A DNA stretch of 52,211 nt, taken from contig NZ_PVNK01000311.1 of assembly GCF_002994615.1 (NCBI RefSeq), positions 1-52,211 of the forward strand, given 5' to 3'. The DNA is from Enhygromyxa salina (GTDB lineage: Bacteria > Myxococcota_A > Polyangia > Nannocystales > Nannocystaceae). The translations under genes and the position numbers were made by a program. Positions 40,319 through 49,427 of the stretch are shown here, piece after piece. The stretch's first letter is position 1; each line of letters begins with the position of its first letter. The notes beneath the pieces were generated by a model that made no database searches, had not been told where the DNA came from, and saw only the letters and a list, made by a program, of their open reading frames with translations.

Positions 40319-41182
40319 TTAGCGCGGCGGCCACTCGGACGCGCCAGCGGGATCGCCGGGGGGGATCGGGTGACCGAAGAAGTAGCGCCTTCCGGGGGTG
40401 AAGGCTTTGCGCTCGGGGCTGGCGAGGAAGGCCTCGAACACGGCGGCCGCGGCGAGCGGTTGCAACTTCTCTTTGTGATAGAAGCAAGAGCAGTCGATCC
40501 CGGTCATGGCCTCGAACTTGCGGCGCATCCGCGAGTCGAACTCTCCGTCGGCGAGATCTTGGAGTCCCCGTCGGGCGATCCACTCGAGATCGAGCAGACG
40601 CCCGCGAAACACGAACGCGTGCTCGCCCAGACTCTCGACGAGTTCAGCGTGGCGCGCGAGTACCCGCGCGACGTAGGCATCCGCCTGCTTCTCGTCGACC
40701 TTGCGTGGGAAATCTGTCCTGAGGGGTCCCCAGCTCTCCTCCTCGAGGAGGAGTGCCAAGCGTGGCGGAATGTCAGGCCCGTCCTGATACTGGTAGGCTG
40801 CCCGCCACCCACGGGCCAGAGTAGGAACGATGTCGAGACGTCCCCAATGAAATAGCAATTCCGCGAAGTCCCACGAGTAGTCGACGGGTAGACCCGTTTG
40901 CAAGTGGGAATGGATACGCTCGACAAGTGCGTCGGGCGCTGCATCTCCGATCATTTTTACGTACGCACCGCGGCGTACCCAGTCGGCATCTCGGTCGTAC
41001 AACTCCAGTACCGTCGGTGCTGCGCGGAGGTCGCCTGCTTTTAGAGCGCCAACCAGATCTCCGACGATGCTCCATTTGTCGAAGTCGTCGAGAACTAAGT
41101 CCTCCTCGATCAGCGGAAATGCAAAGTATCCGCGAGCGTCGCGATACATTCGCCCAGGCAGGGGAGGGGGGGAATTGACCAT
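40319..41182 (-). CDS. Candidate immunity protein next to HNH-like toxin fragment
   Basis: 287 residues, soluble, no signal. It begins with a Pro-rich stretch, then YFAFPLIEEDLVLDDFDKW and HEAT-like helices (LVGALKAGDLRAAPTVLELY; RRGAYVKMIGDAAPDALVERI), typical of immunity proteins in polymorphic toxin loci. Its ATG overlaps the stop of the HNH-like ORF (TGATG), so the two are translated together. Function is inferred from this order. Confidence 0.6.
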   Translation of the reverse strand: MVNSPPPLPGRMYRDARGYFAFPLIEEDLVLDDFDKWSIVGDLVGALKAGDLRAAPTVLELYDRDADWVRRGAYVKMIGDAAPDALVERIHSHLQTGLPVDYSWDFAELLFHWGRLDIVPTLARGWRAAYQYQDGPDIPPRLALLLEEESWGPLRTDFPRKVDEKQADAYVARVLARHAELVESLGEHAFVFRGRLLDLEWIARRGLQDLADGEFDSRMRRKFEAMTGIDCSCFYHKEKLQPLAAAAVFEAFLASPERKAFTPGRRYFFGHPIPPGDPAGASEWPPR

Positions 41183-41364
41183 CACTGAACCCCCAACGCG
41201 GCTCGACGTTGTTGGAGTTCCTGGCCGTTCCACGTGTCGAGCGCAGAGTCGATGACTTTACACGAAGCGCACTTCCTGTCGTGAGGACTCGTATTTGTCT
41301 CAGAGCTTGGGCAACCACCCGCCGCGCGTGGCGTCGTGTGGTCGACTTGAATAGCCTTGTTCAT
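41182..41364 (-). CDS. HNH-like toxin domain fragment (60 aa)
   Basis: 60 residues with VDHTTPRAAGGCPSSETN, then HDRKCASC and a helix with LDTWNGQEL. This resembles the metal-binding end of HNH-type toxins (DH..P.A.GGCP..N, CxxC). It lies 31 bp after the PAAR-like gene in a different frame, so it could be an effector tip separated from its carrier by a frameshift or a solitary cassette left by toxin exchange. It is coupled to the putative immunity gene. Confidence 0.55.
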   Translation of the reverse strand: MNKAIQVDHTTPRAAGGCPSSETNTSPHDRKCASCKVIDSALDTWNGQELQQRRAALGVQ

Positions 41365-41395
41365 TTTACGTTCGCTCCATCCCGCGGAGATCAGA

Positions 41396-41803
41396 TCACG
41401 GCGGGTAGCTCGCGTGATTGCTGGTCATCAGGTCGAGGTGACGCACGACGTGGCGACCCTCGAACATCACATCCATGGAGTGGGCGTTGAAGTAGGCCTT
41501 GCCCGTGATCGTATGGGTCAGCAGCGAGCCGCCGAGAGCCTTGGTCGCGGCTTCGTTGCCGAGCGGGGAGCTCTGGAGGTAGCTGTCTTCGACGCCGGCT
41601 GGCTTGCCGCCGATCAACACCCGCTTGGTGCCCTTTTTCAGGTCCTTCGAGAAGGCGCTGTTCGGGTAGGGGACGGGGACCGGACCCGTCGGTGGCGAGG
41701 GCGGGCTGTTGCACACGTCCGGGAACGCGGCGACGAGCTTGCCGCCGCCGGCCTTGGCCGAGATGGCCATCTTGTTGGCGAAGACCTGCTTGCCCATGCT
41801 CAC
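41396..41803 (-). CDS. PAAR-like protein (DUF4150), type VI secretion spike tip
   Basis: 135 residues starting with MGKQVFANKMAISAKAGGGK (from ATG 41797, or GTG 41803, whose GTGA overlaps the previous stop). The motifs FPDVCNSPPSPPTGPVPVPY, PYPNSAFSKDLKKGTK and ITGKAYFNAHSMDVMFEG, then RHLDLMTSNH, are those of the DUF4150 PAAR-like family that caps VgrG spikes and carries C-terminal toxins. Here the protein ends straight after the PAAR-like domain, with the toxin-like piece in a separate ORF. No other type VI genes are in the window. Confidence 0.85.
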   Translation of the reverse strand: MSMGKQVFANKMAISAKAGGGKLVAAFPDVCNSPPSPPTGPVPVPYPNSAFSKDLKKGTKRVLIGGKPAGVEDSYLQSSPLGNEAATKALGGSLLTHTITGKAYFNAHSMDVMFEGRHVVRHLDLMTSNHASYPP

Positions 41804-41955
41804 CTACCAACCGCGACGAACAGGAGCTCGAGCGAGGGCGCCGGCTCCCCATCGGGTCCACCCAGCGGCCAGGCGTCGTCGCTGCGCGCGTCACCGAGCG
41901 CGTGGCTCGTGCACGCGAAGATCACGACGGACACCCCCAGCCCCGGCCCGAACAT
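41800..41955 (-). CDS. Small ORF between sigma54 regulator and PAAR-like gene (51 aa)
   Basis: 51 residues starting MFGPGLGVSVVIFACTSHAL. Its ATG is 3 nt after the stop of the regulator and its TGA overlaps the PAAR-like start as GTGA, so it sits inside a strictly coupled operon. Composition is plausible for a protein, but no motif is recognised; it could be the end of a lost, longer gene of the PAAR locus. Confidence 0.45.
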   Translation of the reverse strand: MFGPGLGVSVVIFACTSHALGDARSDDAWPLGGPDGEPAPSLELLFVAVGR

Positions 41956-41958
41956 CTC

Positions 41959-43302
41959 CTACGCACCATCACCGTAGAGCCCGAGCGCCATCAAGCGTCG
42001 GCGCAGGCGGTCCCGACTGATCCCCAGCCGATTCGACGCGGCCGACAAGTTGCCACCGAACTCCCGCAGGACGCTGGGCACGAACACGCGGTCGAACTCG
42101 AGGTGGGTCTGCTCGTAGTCACCCGCGTGGCTGAGGACCTCGCCGAGCTTCGACGCGACGCCGTCGCCGCGGCCAAAGCGGATGTCGGCGGCGCGCACGG
42201 TGCCCTCGCGCCGCAGGAGCACGGCCCGACGGATCGCATTGCGCAGCTCGCGAACGTTGCCCGGCCAGGCGTAGAGCGGCAGCGCGGCCCGGGCGTCGTC
42301 GCCGAGCTCGATCGTCAGGCCGTGGTCCTCGGCGAGCTCGTCGATCATCACCTCGGCGAGCTCGACGGCGTCGCCGGGCCGCTCGCGCAGCGGCGGCATC
42401 GTGAGCAGCTCCTGGTTGAGGCGATGGAGCAGGTCCTCGCGGAACCGGCCCTCGGAGACCTCCTCGGCCAGGTTGCGGTTGGTCGCGGCGATCACCCGAA
42501 GGTCGACCCTGCGCAGGACGCCGGGCTCGCCGAGGCGGCTGAGCTCGCGGCGGTCGAGCACGCGCAAGAGCTTGGTCTGCTGGGCCAGGGGCAGCTCGCC
42601 GATCTCGTCGATGAACACCGTGCCGCCGTCGGCCTGCTCGAACAGGCCCGGCTGGTCGTGGTCGGCGCCCGTGAACGCGCCCTTCTTGAACCCAAACAAG
42701 GTCGCGTCGGCGAGGGTCTCGGGCAGGCTCGCGCAGTCGAGCACGATGAAGGGCCGCTCGGCGCGATCCGAGAGCTGGTGGAGCGAGCGCGCGGCGAGCT
42801 CCTTGCCGGTCCCGGTCTCGCCCTGGATCAGGACGTCGAGGGGCGTCGGGGCCACGCGCTCGAGCAGCGTGAACAGCTCGCGCATGACCACGCTCTGGCC
42901 GTAGAGCTCGCCGCACCACTCGCTGGTGCTGACCTCGACCTCGACCTCGGCGACGTCGACGAGCTCGAGGCGGCACTCGCCGGCCGTGAACACGTCGCCG
43001 GGGATCAGGCCGACGTGAAAGATCCGCCGCTGGCCGAGCCAGAGGCCGTTCTTGCTGCCGAGGTCACGCAGCTCGGCGCCGGACTCGGTCGCGCGCAGGG
43101 CGAAGTGGACCTTGCTGATCGAGCGATCGGCGATCGTGAGGTCGACGGCGCGGCTGCGCCCGACCTTGATGCTGGGCTTGGCGACGGCCAGCGTTTGGCC
43201 AGCGAGGGGGCCGGTGTGGACCTTGAGCGCCAGGCCGCCGGGTCGCGCCGCGAGCTCGCGGGGCACCATCGCGTGGGTGACTTTGGTCTCCGGGTTGCTC
43301 AT
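41959..43302 (-). CDS. FHA-sigma54-dependent transcriptional activator
   Basis: 447 residues. The FHA domain spans about 25-115 (VGRSRAVDLTI, SKVHFAL, LGSKNGLWLG), a phosphothreonine reader. The AAA+ activator core spans about 130-360: GETGTGKE (161-168), GAFTGA loop near 212 that contacts sigma54, Walker B GGTVFIDEIGEL and R-finger regions. The C terminus is a Fis-type helix-turn-helix (GGNLSAASNRLGISRDRLRRRL). FHA-linked enhancer-binding proteins are numerous in myxobacteria and respond to Ser/Thr kinases. It is adjacent to, and coupled with, the PAAR-like operon, so control of secretion genes is likely. Confidence 0.92.
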   Translation of the reverse strand: MSNPETKVTHAMVPRELAARPGGLALKVHTGPLAGQTLAVAKPSIKVGRSRAVDLTIADRSISKVHFALRATESGAELRDLGSKNGLWLGQRRIFHVGLIPGDVFTAGECRLELVDVAEVEVEVSTSEWCGELYGQSVVMRELFTLLERVAPTPLDVLIQGETGTGKELAARSLHQLSDRAERPFIVLDCASLPETLADATLFGFKKGAFTGADHDQPGLFEQADGGTVFIDEIGELPLAQQTKLLRVLDRRELSRLGEPGVLRRVDLRVIAATNRNLAEEVSEGRFREDLLHRLNQELLTMPPLRERPGDAVELAEVMIDELAEDHGLTIELGDDARAALPLYAWPGNVRELRNAIRRAVLLRREGTVRAADIRFGRGDGVASKLGEVLSHAGDYEQTHLEFDRVFVPSVLREFGGNLSAASNRLGISRDRLRRRLMALGLYGDGA

Positions 43303-44793
43303 TCAAAGCCCGAATTTTTGGATCCACAAGTCGGCGTCGAGGCCATCGGGCTGGTGACTGCCCACGGCGATGCCGTAGCCGTTTGGCGACACCGCGACGT
43401 CGAGGAACTCGCTGGCGTCGGTGGACATCAGGCCGTTGACGACGACGTCGGGGGCCAGGGTTTTGCCGTCGGCGCCGTACCAGCTCAGCATCCCGCTGAT
43501 CTGCTCGCCGTAAGTGGTACCCGCGACGACCACCCCGCCGCCGGGCAGCACCGCGATCCCGTCTCCGGTCTCGGATGGGTTCGGGCCCTCGTGCTGGATG
43601 CTCCACAGCAACGTGCCGTTCGTGTTGTACTTGTTGACCCTGAACGATGTGACCCTCGCCGACAGCAAGTAGACGTTGCCCTCGGCGTCGGCTACGAGCT
43701 CCTCGTGGCGGGCGGTGGGGAGCGTTGGCGAGAGCCCGACGAAGCTCCCGCTGTCGTCGTAGCGGTCGAGGCGGTGGGGGCTCTCGCGGACAACCCAGAT
43801 CAGGTCATCGGGGGTGATGAGGACCGAACTCAAGGAGATGGCGCTGTCGGGGGAGCTGCTCCAGTCTTCGGTGCCGCCGAGGTCGTAGCGAGCGAGCAGA
43901 CCTGCATCGACTGGGAAGTAGCCCGCGCTGACGACGTAGTTCAGGTTGTCGATCGCGACGTCGAGGATGCCGGTGTTCTGGTTCTGCAGGATCTGCGTCC
44001 ACTGCAGGTTGCCGTCGGTGTCGTAGAGCCTCGTGACGCCCTGATCGTCGACCGTTCCTCCGATCACGAGCTGGTCGTCGGAGCCGATCGCCAAGCTCGG
44101 ACGCGAGTTCTCCAGCGCGGTTTGGCTCCATACGGAGGCGCCCTCGGGGTCGTACTCCGTGAGGCGAAAGGTGCCGTCGGTGCTCAACAAGATGTTCAGG
44201 TTCTCTTCGCTGTCGATGACGACTCGGTGACCGATGTCCTCGGCTTGGGCGCCGAGGTCGAGGACTTGCTCCCAGATCAGCGCCCCCGGGAGCTGACAGG
44301 CCGTGCAGCCGTCGCCAAGGTCGTCGTTGGCGTCGTCGCACTGTTCATCGTTGCCGAGTTGAACGATCCCGTCCCCGCACAGCGGCAGCGTGCAGGCGTT
44401 GGTGCACTCGTCGTCGTCGATCGTGTTGGCGTCGTCGCACTCCTCGCCCGGCCCAACCTCGCCGTCGCCGCATTCACTGGGGAGGTCGGGATCACCGTTA
44501 CCGGTGTCGGCCGCGATCTCCAGGCAGCTGTCGTCTTGCTCGGTGTTGGAGGAGCCGCCGCAAGGGCTGTAGCACTCGGGCTCGGGCTGCTCGGCGACGC
44601 ACCCGTAGGCTGCGTCACCGCAGTCCGGGGTCACACAAAAGGGGAGGGAGGGGTCCCGCTCGGCGCAGGTCTGGTCGCCCGCGGCGTGGAAGCAGTGCTC
44701 GGCGTTGGGCCGCGCGACTCTGCATCCACTCACCAGGCTGCCGGACGCGAACGCGAGGGTGAGGAGGGTGAGTCGGAGGGTCTGGGTCTGCAT
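43303..44793 (-). CDS. Cysteine-rich-repeat lipoprotein with beta-propeller
   Basis: About 496 residues from ATG 44793 (ATGs at 44814/44817 are alternatives). The signal peptide ends VSGC. Residues 20-100 are Cys-rich (HCFHAAGDQTC, CGDAAYGC, CYSPCGG), sharing this head with the tandem lipoproteins at 45992-50966. Then come two myxobacterial disulphide repeats (CGDGEVGPGEECDD..., CGDGIVQLG.DEQCDD) and a propeller of seven or so blades (LARYDLGGTEDW, RLYDTDGNLQW, VNKYNTNGTLLW). Surface-exposed binding protein. Its TGA is directly followed by the ATG of the regulator. Confidence 0.82.
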   Translation of the reverse strand: MQTQTLRLTLLTLAFASGSLVSGCRVARPNAEHCFHAAGDQTCAERDPSLPFCVTPDCGDAAYGCVAEQPEPECYSPCGGSSNTEQDDSCLEIAADTGNGDPDLPSECGDGEVGPGEECDDANTIDDDECTNACTLPLCGDGIVQLGNDEQCDDANDDLGDGCTACQLPGALIWEQVLDLGAQAEDIGHRVVIDSEENLNILLSTDGTFRLTEYDPEGASVWSQTALENSRPSLAIGSDDQLVIGGTVDDQGVTRLYDTDGNLQWTQILQNQNTGILDVAIDNLNYVVSAGYFPVDAGLLARYDLGGTEDWSSSPDSAISLSSVLITPDDLIWVVRESPHRLDRYDDSGSFVGLSPTLPTARHEELVADAEGNVYLLSARVTSFRVNKYNTNGTLLWSIQHEGPNPSETGDGIAVLPGGGVVVAGTTYGEQISGMLSWYGADGKTLAPDVVVNGLMSTDASEFLDVAVSPNGYGIAVGSHQPDGLDADLWIQKFGL

Positions 44794-44968
44794 GAGCGGT
44801 GAGGGCTGCCTCATCATGCCTGATCTTGGCGCCGACCTGTGCCCCGTGAGTAATTGGTGTGTCAGCAGCGGCGAGCAACAAAATGGGCGTGTTCGCCCGG
44901 GGCGTGTCACGGTGAGCCAGGAGCGCGGGCGGAGCTGACGCACGGCGCGTCGATCGCGATCCTCGCGC

Positions 44969-45244
44969 TCAGGTCTCGAAGTCGGGAGCCGTGATGGTCA
45001 CGCGACGCTCCCACAGCCGGATGATCGTGCCGGTCGTCATGCCCAGCCCGGTCGCGATCTTGCCCAGGACCTTGCGCTCGATCTCGTCGCCCCCGACCTC
45101 GATCGCCTCGACGATCGCGGCAGAGATGCCCGAGCGCTCGGCGAGCTGTGCAATGGTTAGCCCGAGCGCGAGCCGAAGCGTCCGGAGGTGCAATCCCAGC
45201 TCCGACTTCGACGGGCCTGGAACCGGGGGATGCGAGCGATCCAC
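44969..45244 (-). CDS. Small XRE-type HTH regulator
   Basis: 91 residues: a short Pro-rich head followed by a Cro/C1-type helix-turn-helix, LRTLRLALGLTIAQLAERSG and ISAAIVEAIEVGGDEIE, then KVLGKIATGLGM. Single-domain DNA-binding protein of the XRE family. No toxin or phage gene is nearby, so its target is unknown; the upstream lipoprotein array is one possibility. Confidence 0.75.
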   Translation of the reverse strand: MDRSHPPVPGPSKSELGLHLRTLRLALGLTIAQLAERSGISAAIVEAIEVGGDEIERKVLGKIATGLGMTTGTIIRLWERRVTITAPDFET

Positions 45245-45991
45245 GGGTACTTGTTACCTGAACAGAGGCCACTTTGGCGAACTGCCTGGTTGAAAGGGGC
45301 AGGTCCGCCTGGTTGAGGGGATGGTTGGTGCCGGGGAGGTTGGCGCGGGGGGGCTGAGTAGGGCGCACCGGGAGTGATCTCCGGCCTCGAGCCGGCATAG
45401 ACGCGTAGTTGAGGGGGCGCCGACGTGGTTGGCGTGGGTTGCGCGAGATGTCGGCGCCTCTCCGCTTGGCGCGATATCGCGCTGGGTAGGGACCGGCGTG
45501 AGCGAACTCTGGATTGCGCTCGCTGCGCAAAATTTGGGATCGGTGACCGAGTCCGCTCCGATCACTCCCTGGTGGTCGAGGTCGTCGGCGTCGCCTCGTC
45601 GCTGAAGCCGGCGGGGTCGGTGCTCGATCGGCCGCTCGCTCGGCCGGGGCGGGGCGAGCCGAGGAGGCCTGCGCGGTGGATGGCGGTCGTGGGTCTTCGG
45701 TGGAGACCGAGGGCGAGTGCTTCCGCGGAGGCTTCGGCGGGAGCGCCCGGATGAGGCCGACATCACCGCGTCCGAGACGAGCGCAACCTCCTCGCTGGAC
45801 GACTCGGCGCCCGCGAAGTCCGAACTCCCGCCGGACAAGGGGGGCGGGTCGCCGTCGATGTCGGTCGCGGGGTCGTCGGCGAGCCACGTGACGGCAGGTC
45901 GATCGAATGGCGGTTGTGGCCGCGGAGACCTGCTTGGGGTGGTGCGGGTCTTTGGCCTGAGAGCCGAGGTGTTGGTGGTGAGGAGAAGTCG
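45245..45991. other. 747-bp region with decayed lipoprotein tail
   Basis: No intact gene. 45905-45991 is the same flank that follows each tandem lipoprotein copy (CTTTGGCCTGAGAGCCGAGG). 45760-45905 is a decayed 3' end of a fourth copy. From 45245 to 45760 only low-quality frames are present, with one short AT-richer patch near 45500-45560. Confidence 0.65.
45760..45905 (-). pseudogene. Decayed 3' end of a fourth tandem lipoprotein copy
   Basis: The minus strand reads VTWLADDPATDIDGDPPPL and then SSDFAGAES, aligning with IWLTGDPATDIDGDPRPM and TMDFAGAD at the C termini of the three intact copies. The original stop has been lost. Divergence is far greater than among the three copies, so it is older. 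Confidence 0.75.
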
Positions 45992-47533
45992 TCAGGGGAC
46001 GACGAGGTCGGCGCCTGCGAAGTCCATGGTGCCGTCGACCATGGGGCGTGGGTCGCCGTCGATGTCGGTGGAGGGGTCGCCGGTGAGCCAGATGGCGGCG
46101 GTGTCGAGCTCGGGCGGGTACCCGGGCGCGAGATGGAAGTCCCCTTGCAGGTAGTCGGTGAACCAATTGATATCGAGATCCCCAAGGGCGACGTTGTCGC
46201 CCAATACCATCTCCAAGGCACTGTCGGTGATGGTGGCGTTGGAGCAGTCGACCTCAGGGTCGGCGTGGGCGCTCACGATGATGCTGTTGCGGACTGTGGT
46301 GTTCGCGCCGTCTATACAGGCGAGGGAGGGGCCTCCAACCGCCGGGAGGGTGGCCAGCGTCGAGTAGGAGATGTCGCACGAGCCGTTGTCTACGCTGAGG
46401 GCGGGGTTGCTGGCGGAGCCGCTGACGAAGGAATTCACGAGCACGAGGGAGCCAGCGTTGTCGACGGTGATGCCGCCGCCGGTGTTGTTGATGATGCGTG
46501 AGCGCTCGACCCAGGCGGCGCCGCCGTCGATGAGCAGGCCCTCGGCGTTGTTCGGAGAGCCGTAGATTGTGATGCCCCGCATGAAGAGGTCTCCGGTGGA
46601 AGAGACGGTGATGGCGGGCTTGCTGTCGAAACCCTGCAAGATGGGTCGCTCGCCATCTGCGGCGAAGAGCGCGAGGGGTTGCGTCAGAGTCGTGGCTTCT
46701 AGGTAAGGTGCGTCCCCATCCTGTTCGTGGAGGATGATGAGGGTGGCGTTGTCTGCGTTTTCGATGGCCGAGGCAATTGTGCAGTAGGGCATGACCTCGC
46801 TGCCGTCAGCCATGCCGCAGTCGCCTCCGTCACCATCGACATGAATGATGTTGCCTTGGTCGATGCAGCTCCCGTCGGCGAGGTTGCAAGCGCTGTCGGA
46901 ACACTGCGCGTGGTCGGAGCACCCGACGCACGCGCCCGCATCGGCATCGCAGACCGGGGTGGTGTCGACGCAAGCATCCTGGACGTCGAGGGTGCACTGC
47001 ACACAGCTGCCCGCGTCGTCACACACGGGCGTCCCCGCGTCGAGGGACGCACACGAGGCGTCGGGCTCGGCGGTCGCATCACAGGCGACGCACTCGCCAG
47101 TGTCGAGGTTGCAAAATGGGCTGCCGGCCTCGGTGCAGTCGACGTCCTCCATGCACCCGCCGGTGTCGCCGTCGCCATCGCCGTCGCCATCGCCATCGCC
47201 GTCTCCGTCGCCGTCTCCGGTGTCGCCGTCGCCGTCGCAGATCTCGATGCAGGTCGAGTTGTCGTCGTAGTTCTCGCCGCCGCCGCAGGGGCTGTAGCAG
47301 GAGAGGTCCGTGGGCTCGTCGGAGACGCAGCCGAAGTTGGCATACGTCGCGTCTCCGCAGCTCACGCAGTACTGGCGCTCGTCTCCATAGCGCTCGAGGC
47401 AGGTCTCATTGCCGTTGGCGTTGAAGCAATGCTTCTCGTTGGGCTCCAAGCTCTGGCACGCGCCAAGACCAATGAGGACGCTGGCGACGAACCCAAGCCC
47501 GAAGGTCGCAAGTGTGACGTGTTGGTGATGCAT
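45992..47533 (-). CDS. Beta-helix lipoprotein, tandem copy 1
   Basis: 513 residues. The lipoprotein signal ends GLGAC (Cys about 26). A Cys-rich head (CFNANGNETC, CVSCGDATYANFGC, CYSPCGG) is followed by a (Gly-Asp)n linker, the longest of the three copies, then a second Cys-rich segment (CTEAGSPFCNLDTGEC, CDDAGSCVQCTLDVQDAC) and a C-terminal right-handed parallel beta-helix rich in Asn/Gly/Ser turns (MRGITIYGSPNNAEGLLIDG, SRIINNTGGGITVDNAG). Pectin-lyase-like surface protein without visible catalytic residues; binding or adhesion is more likely than cleavage. Confidence 0.82.
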   Translation of the reverse strand: MHHQHVTLATFGLGFVASVLIGLGACQSLEPNEKHCFNANGNETCLERYGDERQYCVSCGDATYANFGCVSDEPTDLSCYSPCGGGENYDDNSTCIEICDGDGDTGDGDGDGDGDGDGDGDGDTGGCMEDVDCTEAGSPFCNLDTGECVACDATAEPDASCASLDAGTPVCDDAGSCVQCTLDVQDACVDTTPVCDADAGACVGCSDHAQCSDSACNLADGSCIDQGNIIHVDGDGGDCGMADGSEVMPYCTIASAIENADNATLIILHEQDGDAPYLEATTLTQPLALFAADGERPILQGFDSKPAITVSSTGDLFMRGITIYGSPNNAEGLLIDGGAAWVERSRIINNTGGGITVDNAGSLVLVNSFVSGSASNPALSVDNGSCDISYSTLATLPAVGGPSLACIDGANTTVRNSIIVSAHADPEVDCSNATITDSALEMVLGDNVALGDLDINWFTDYLQGDFHLAPGYPPELDTAAIWLTGDPSTDIDGDPRPMVDGTMDFAGADLVVP

Positions 47534-47712
47534 GAGCTCCCTCGCCTCTCAGAGTCGGCGAACGAAGCTCAAGCCAGTGACGCCCGGGCCCCTCGAGCCC
47601 AGGCAGGACGGCGCTGGGGGAGGGGCGGGGTCGGTTGTGGCCGCGGACACCTGCCCGGGTTGGCGTGGGTCTTTGGCCTGAGAGCCGAGGTGTTGGTGGT
47701 GAGGAGAAGTCG

Positions 47713-49248
47713 TCAGGGGACGACGACATCGGCGCCCGCGAAGTCCATGGTGCCGTCGACCATGGGGCGTGGGTCGCCGTCGATGTCGGTGGCGGGGTCG
47801 CCGGTGAGCCAGATGGCGGCGGTGTTGAGCTCGGGCGGGTACCCGGGCGCGAGATGGAAGTCCCCTTGCAGGTAGTCGGTGAACCAATTGATATCGAGAT
47901 CCCCAAGGGCGACGTTGTCGCCCAGTACCATCTCCAAGGCACTGTCGGTGATGGTGGCGTTGGAGCAGTCGACCTCAGGGTCGGCGTGGGCGCTCACGAT
48001 GATGCTGTTGCGGACCGTGGTGTTAACGCCGTCTGTACAGGCGAGGGAGGGGCCTCCAACCAGGAGAGGGGCGGCCAGCGTCGCGTAGGAAATGTCGCAC
48101 GAGCCGTTGTCTACGCTGAGGGCGGGGTTGCTGGCGGAGCCGCCAACGAAGGAGTTCACGAGCACGAGGGAGCCGGCGTTGTCGACGGTGATGCCGCCGC
48201 CGGTGTTGTTGATGATGCGTGAGCGCTCGACCCAGGCGGCGCCGCCGTCGATGAGCAGGCCCTCGGCGTTGTTCGGAGAGCCGTAGATTGTGATGCCCCG
48301 CATGAAGAGGTCTCCGGTGGAAGAGACGGTGATGGCGGGCTTGCTGTCGAAACCCTGCAAGATGGGGCGCTCGCCATCTGCGGCGAAGAGCGCGAGGGGT
48401 TGCGTCAGAGTCGTGGCTTCTAGGTAAGGTGCGTCCCCATCCTGTTCGTGGAGGATGATGAGGGTGGCGTCGTCTGCGTTTTCGATGGCCGAGGCAATTG
48501 TGCAGTAGGGCATGCCCTCGCTGCCGTCAGCCATGTCGCAGTCGCCTCCGTCACCATCGACATGAATGATGTTGCCTTGGTCGATGCAGCTCCCGTCGGC
48601 GAGGTTGCAAGCGCTGTCGGAACACTGCGCGTGGTCGGAGCACCCGACGCAAGCGCCCGCGTCGGCATCGCAGACCGGCGTGGTGTCGACGCAAGCATCC
48701 TGGACGTCGAGGGTGCACTGCACACAGCTGCCCGCGTCGTCACACACGGGCGTCCCCGCGTCGAGGGACGCACAGGAGGCGTCGGGCTCGGCGGTCGCAT
48801 CACAGGCGACGCACTCGCCAGTGTCGAGGTTGCAAAACGGGCTGCCGGCCTCGGTGCAGTCGAGGTCCTCCATGCACCCGCCGGTGTCGCCGTCGCCGTC
48901 GCCATCGCCGTCTCCGTCGCCGTCTCCGTCTCCGGTGTCGCCGTCGCCGTCGCCGATCTCGATGCAGGTCGAGTTGTCGTTGTAGTTCTCGCCGCCGCCG
49001 CAGGGACTGTAGCAGGAGAGGCCCGTGGGCTCGTCGGAGACGCAGCCGAAGTTGGCATACGTCGCGTCTCCGCAGCTCACGCAGTACGGGCGCTCGTCTC
49101 CATAGCGCTCGAGGCAGGTCTCATTGCCGTTGGCGTTGAAGCAATGCTTCTCGTTGGGCTCCAAGCTCTGGCACGCGCCAAGACCAATGAGGACGCTGGC
49201 GACGAAGCCAAGCCCGAAGGTCGCAAGTGTGACGTGTTGGTGATGCAT
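47713..49248 (-). CDS. Beta-helix lipoprotein, tandem copy 2
   Basis: 511 residues, nearly identical to copy 1 throughout, including the N-terminal 60 residues (MHHQHVTLATFGLGFVASVL). Differences are concentrated in the (Gly-Asp)n linker, shortened here, and around the strand reading APLLVGGPSLACTDG in place of TLPAVGGPSLACIDG. From that point to the stop it matches copy 3 better than copy 1, a mosaic suggestive of gene conversion. The same domains and location are expected. Confidence 0.82.
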   Translation of the reverse strand: MHHQHVTLATFGLGFVASVLIGLGACQSLEPNEKHCFNANGNETCLERYGDERPYCVSCGDATYANFGCVSDEPTGLSCYSPCGGGENYNDNSTCIEIGDGDGDTGDGDGDGDGDGDGDGDTGGCMEDLDCTEAGSPFCNLDTGECVACDATAEPDASCASLDAGTPVCDDAGSCVQCTLDVQDACVDTTPVCDADAGACVGCSDHAQCSDSACNLADGSCIDQGNIIHVDGDGGDCDMADGSEGMPYCTIASAIENADDATLIILHEQDGDAPYLEATTLTQPLALFAADGERPILQGFDSKPAITVSSTGDLFMRGITIYGSPNNAEGLLIDGGAAWVERSRIINNTGGGITVDNAGSLVLVNSFVGGSASNPALSVDNGSCDISYATLAAPLLVGGPSLACTDGVNTTVRNSIIVSAHADPEVDCSNATITDSALEMVLGDNVALGDLDINWFTDYLQGDFHLAPGYPPELNTAAIWLTGDPATDIDGDPRPMVDGTMDFAGADVVVP

Positions 49249-49427
49249 GAGCTCCCTCGCCTCTCAGAGTCGGCGAACGAAGCTCAAGCCAGTGACGCCC
49301 GGGCCCCTCGAGCCCAGGCAGGACGGCGCTGGGGGAGGGGCGGGGTCGGTTGTGGCCGCGGAGACCTGCCCGGGTTGGCGTGGGTCTTTGGCCTGAGAGC
49401 CGAGGTGTTGGTGGTGAGGAGAATTCG

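Noticed and set aside
41692..44802. 1,036-codon plus-strand frame
   Set aside because: Antisense to the sigma54 regulator and the Cys-rich lipoprotein, both with clear domains; the plus translation is low-complexity.
47160..47240. CRISPR-like short repeat
   Set aside because: The repeated hexamers encode the in-frame Gly-Asp linker; there are no spacers.
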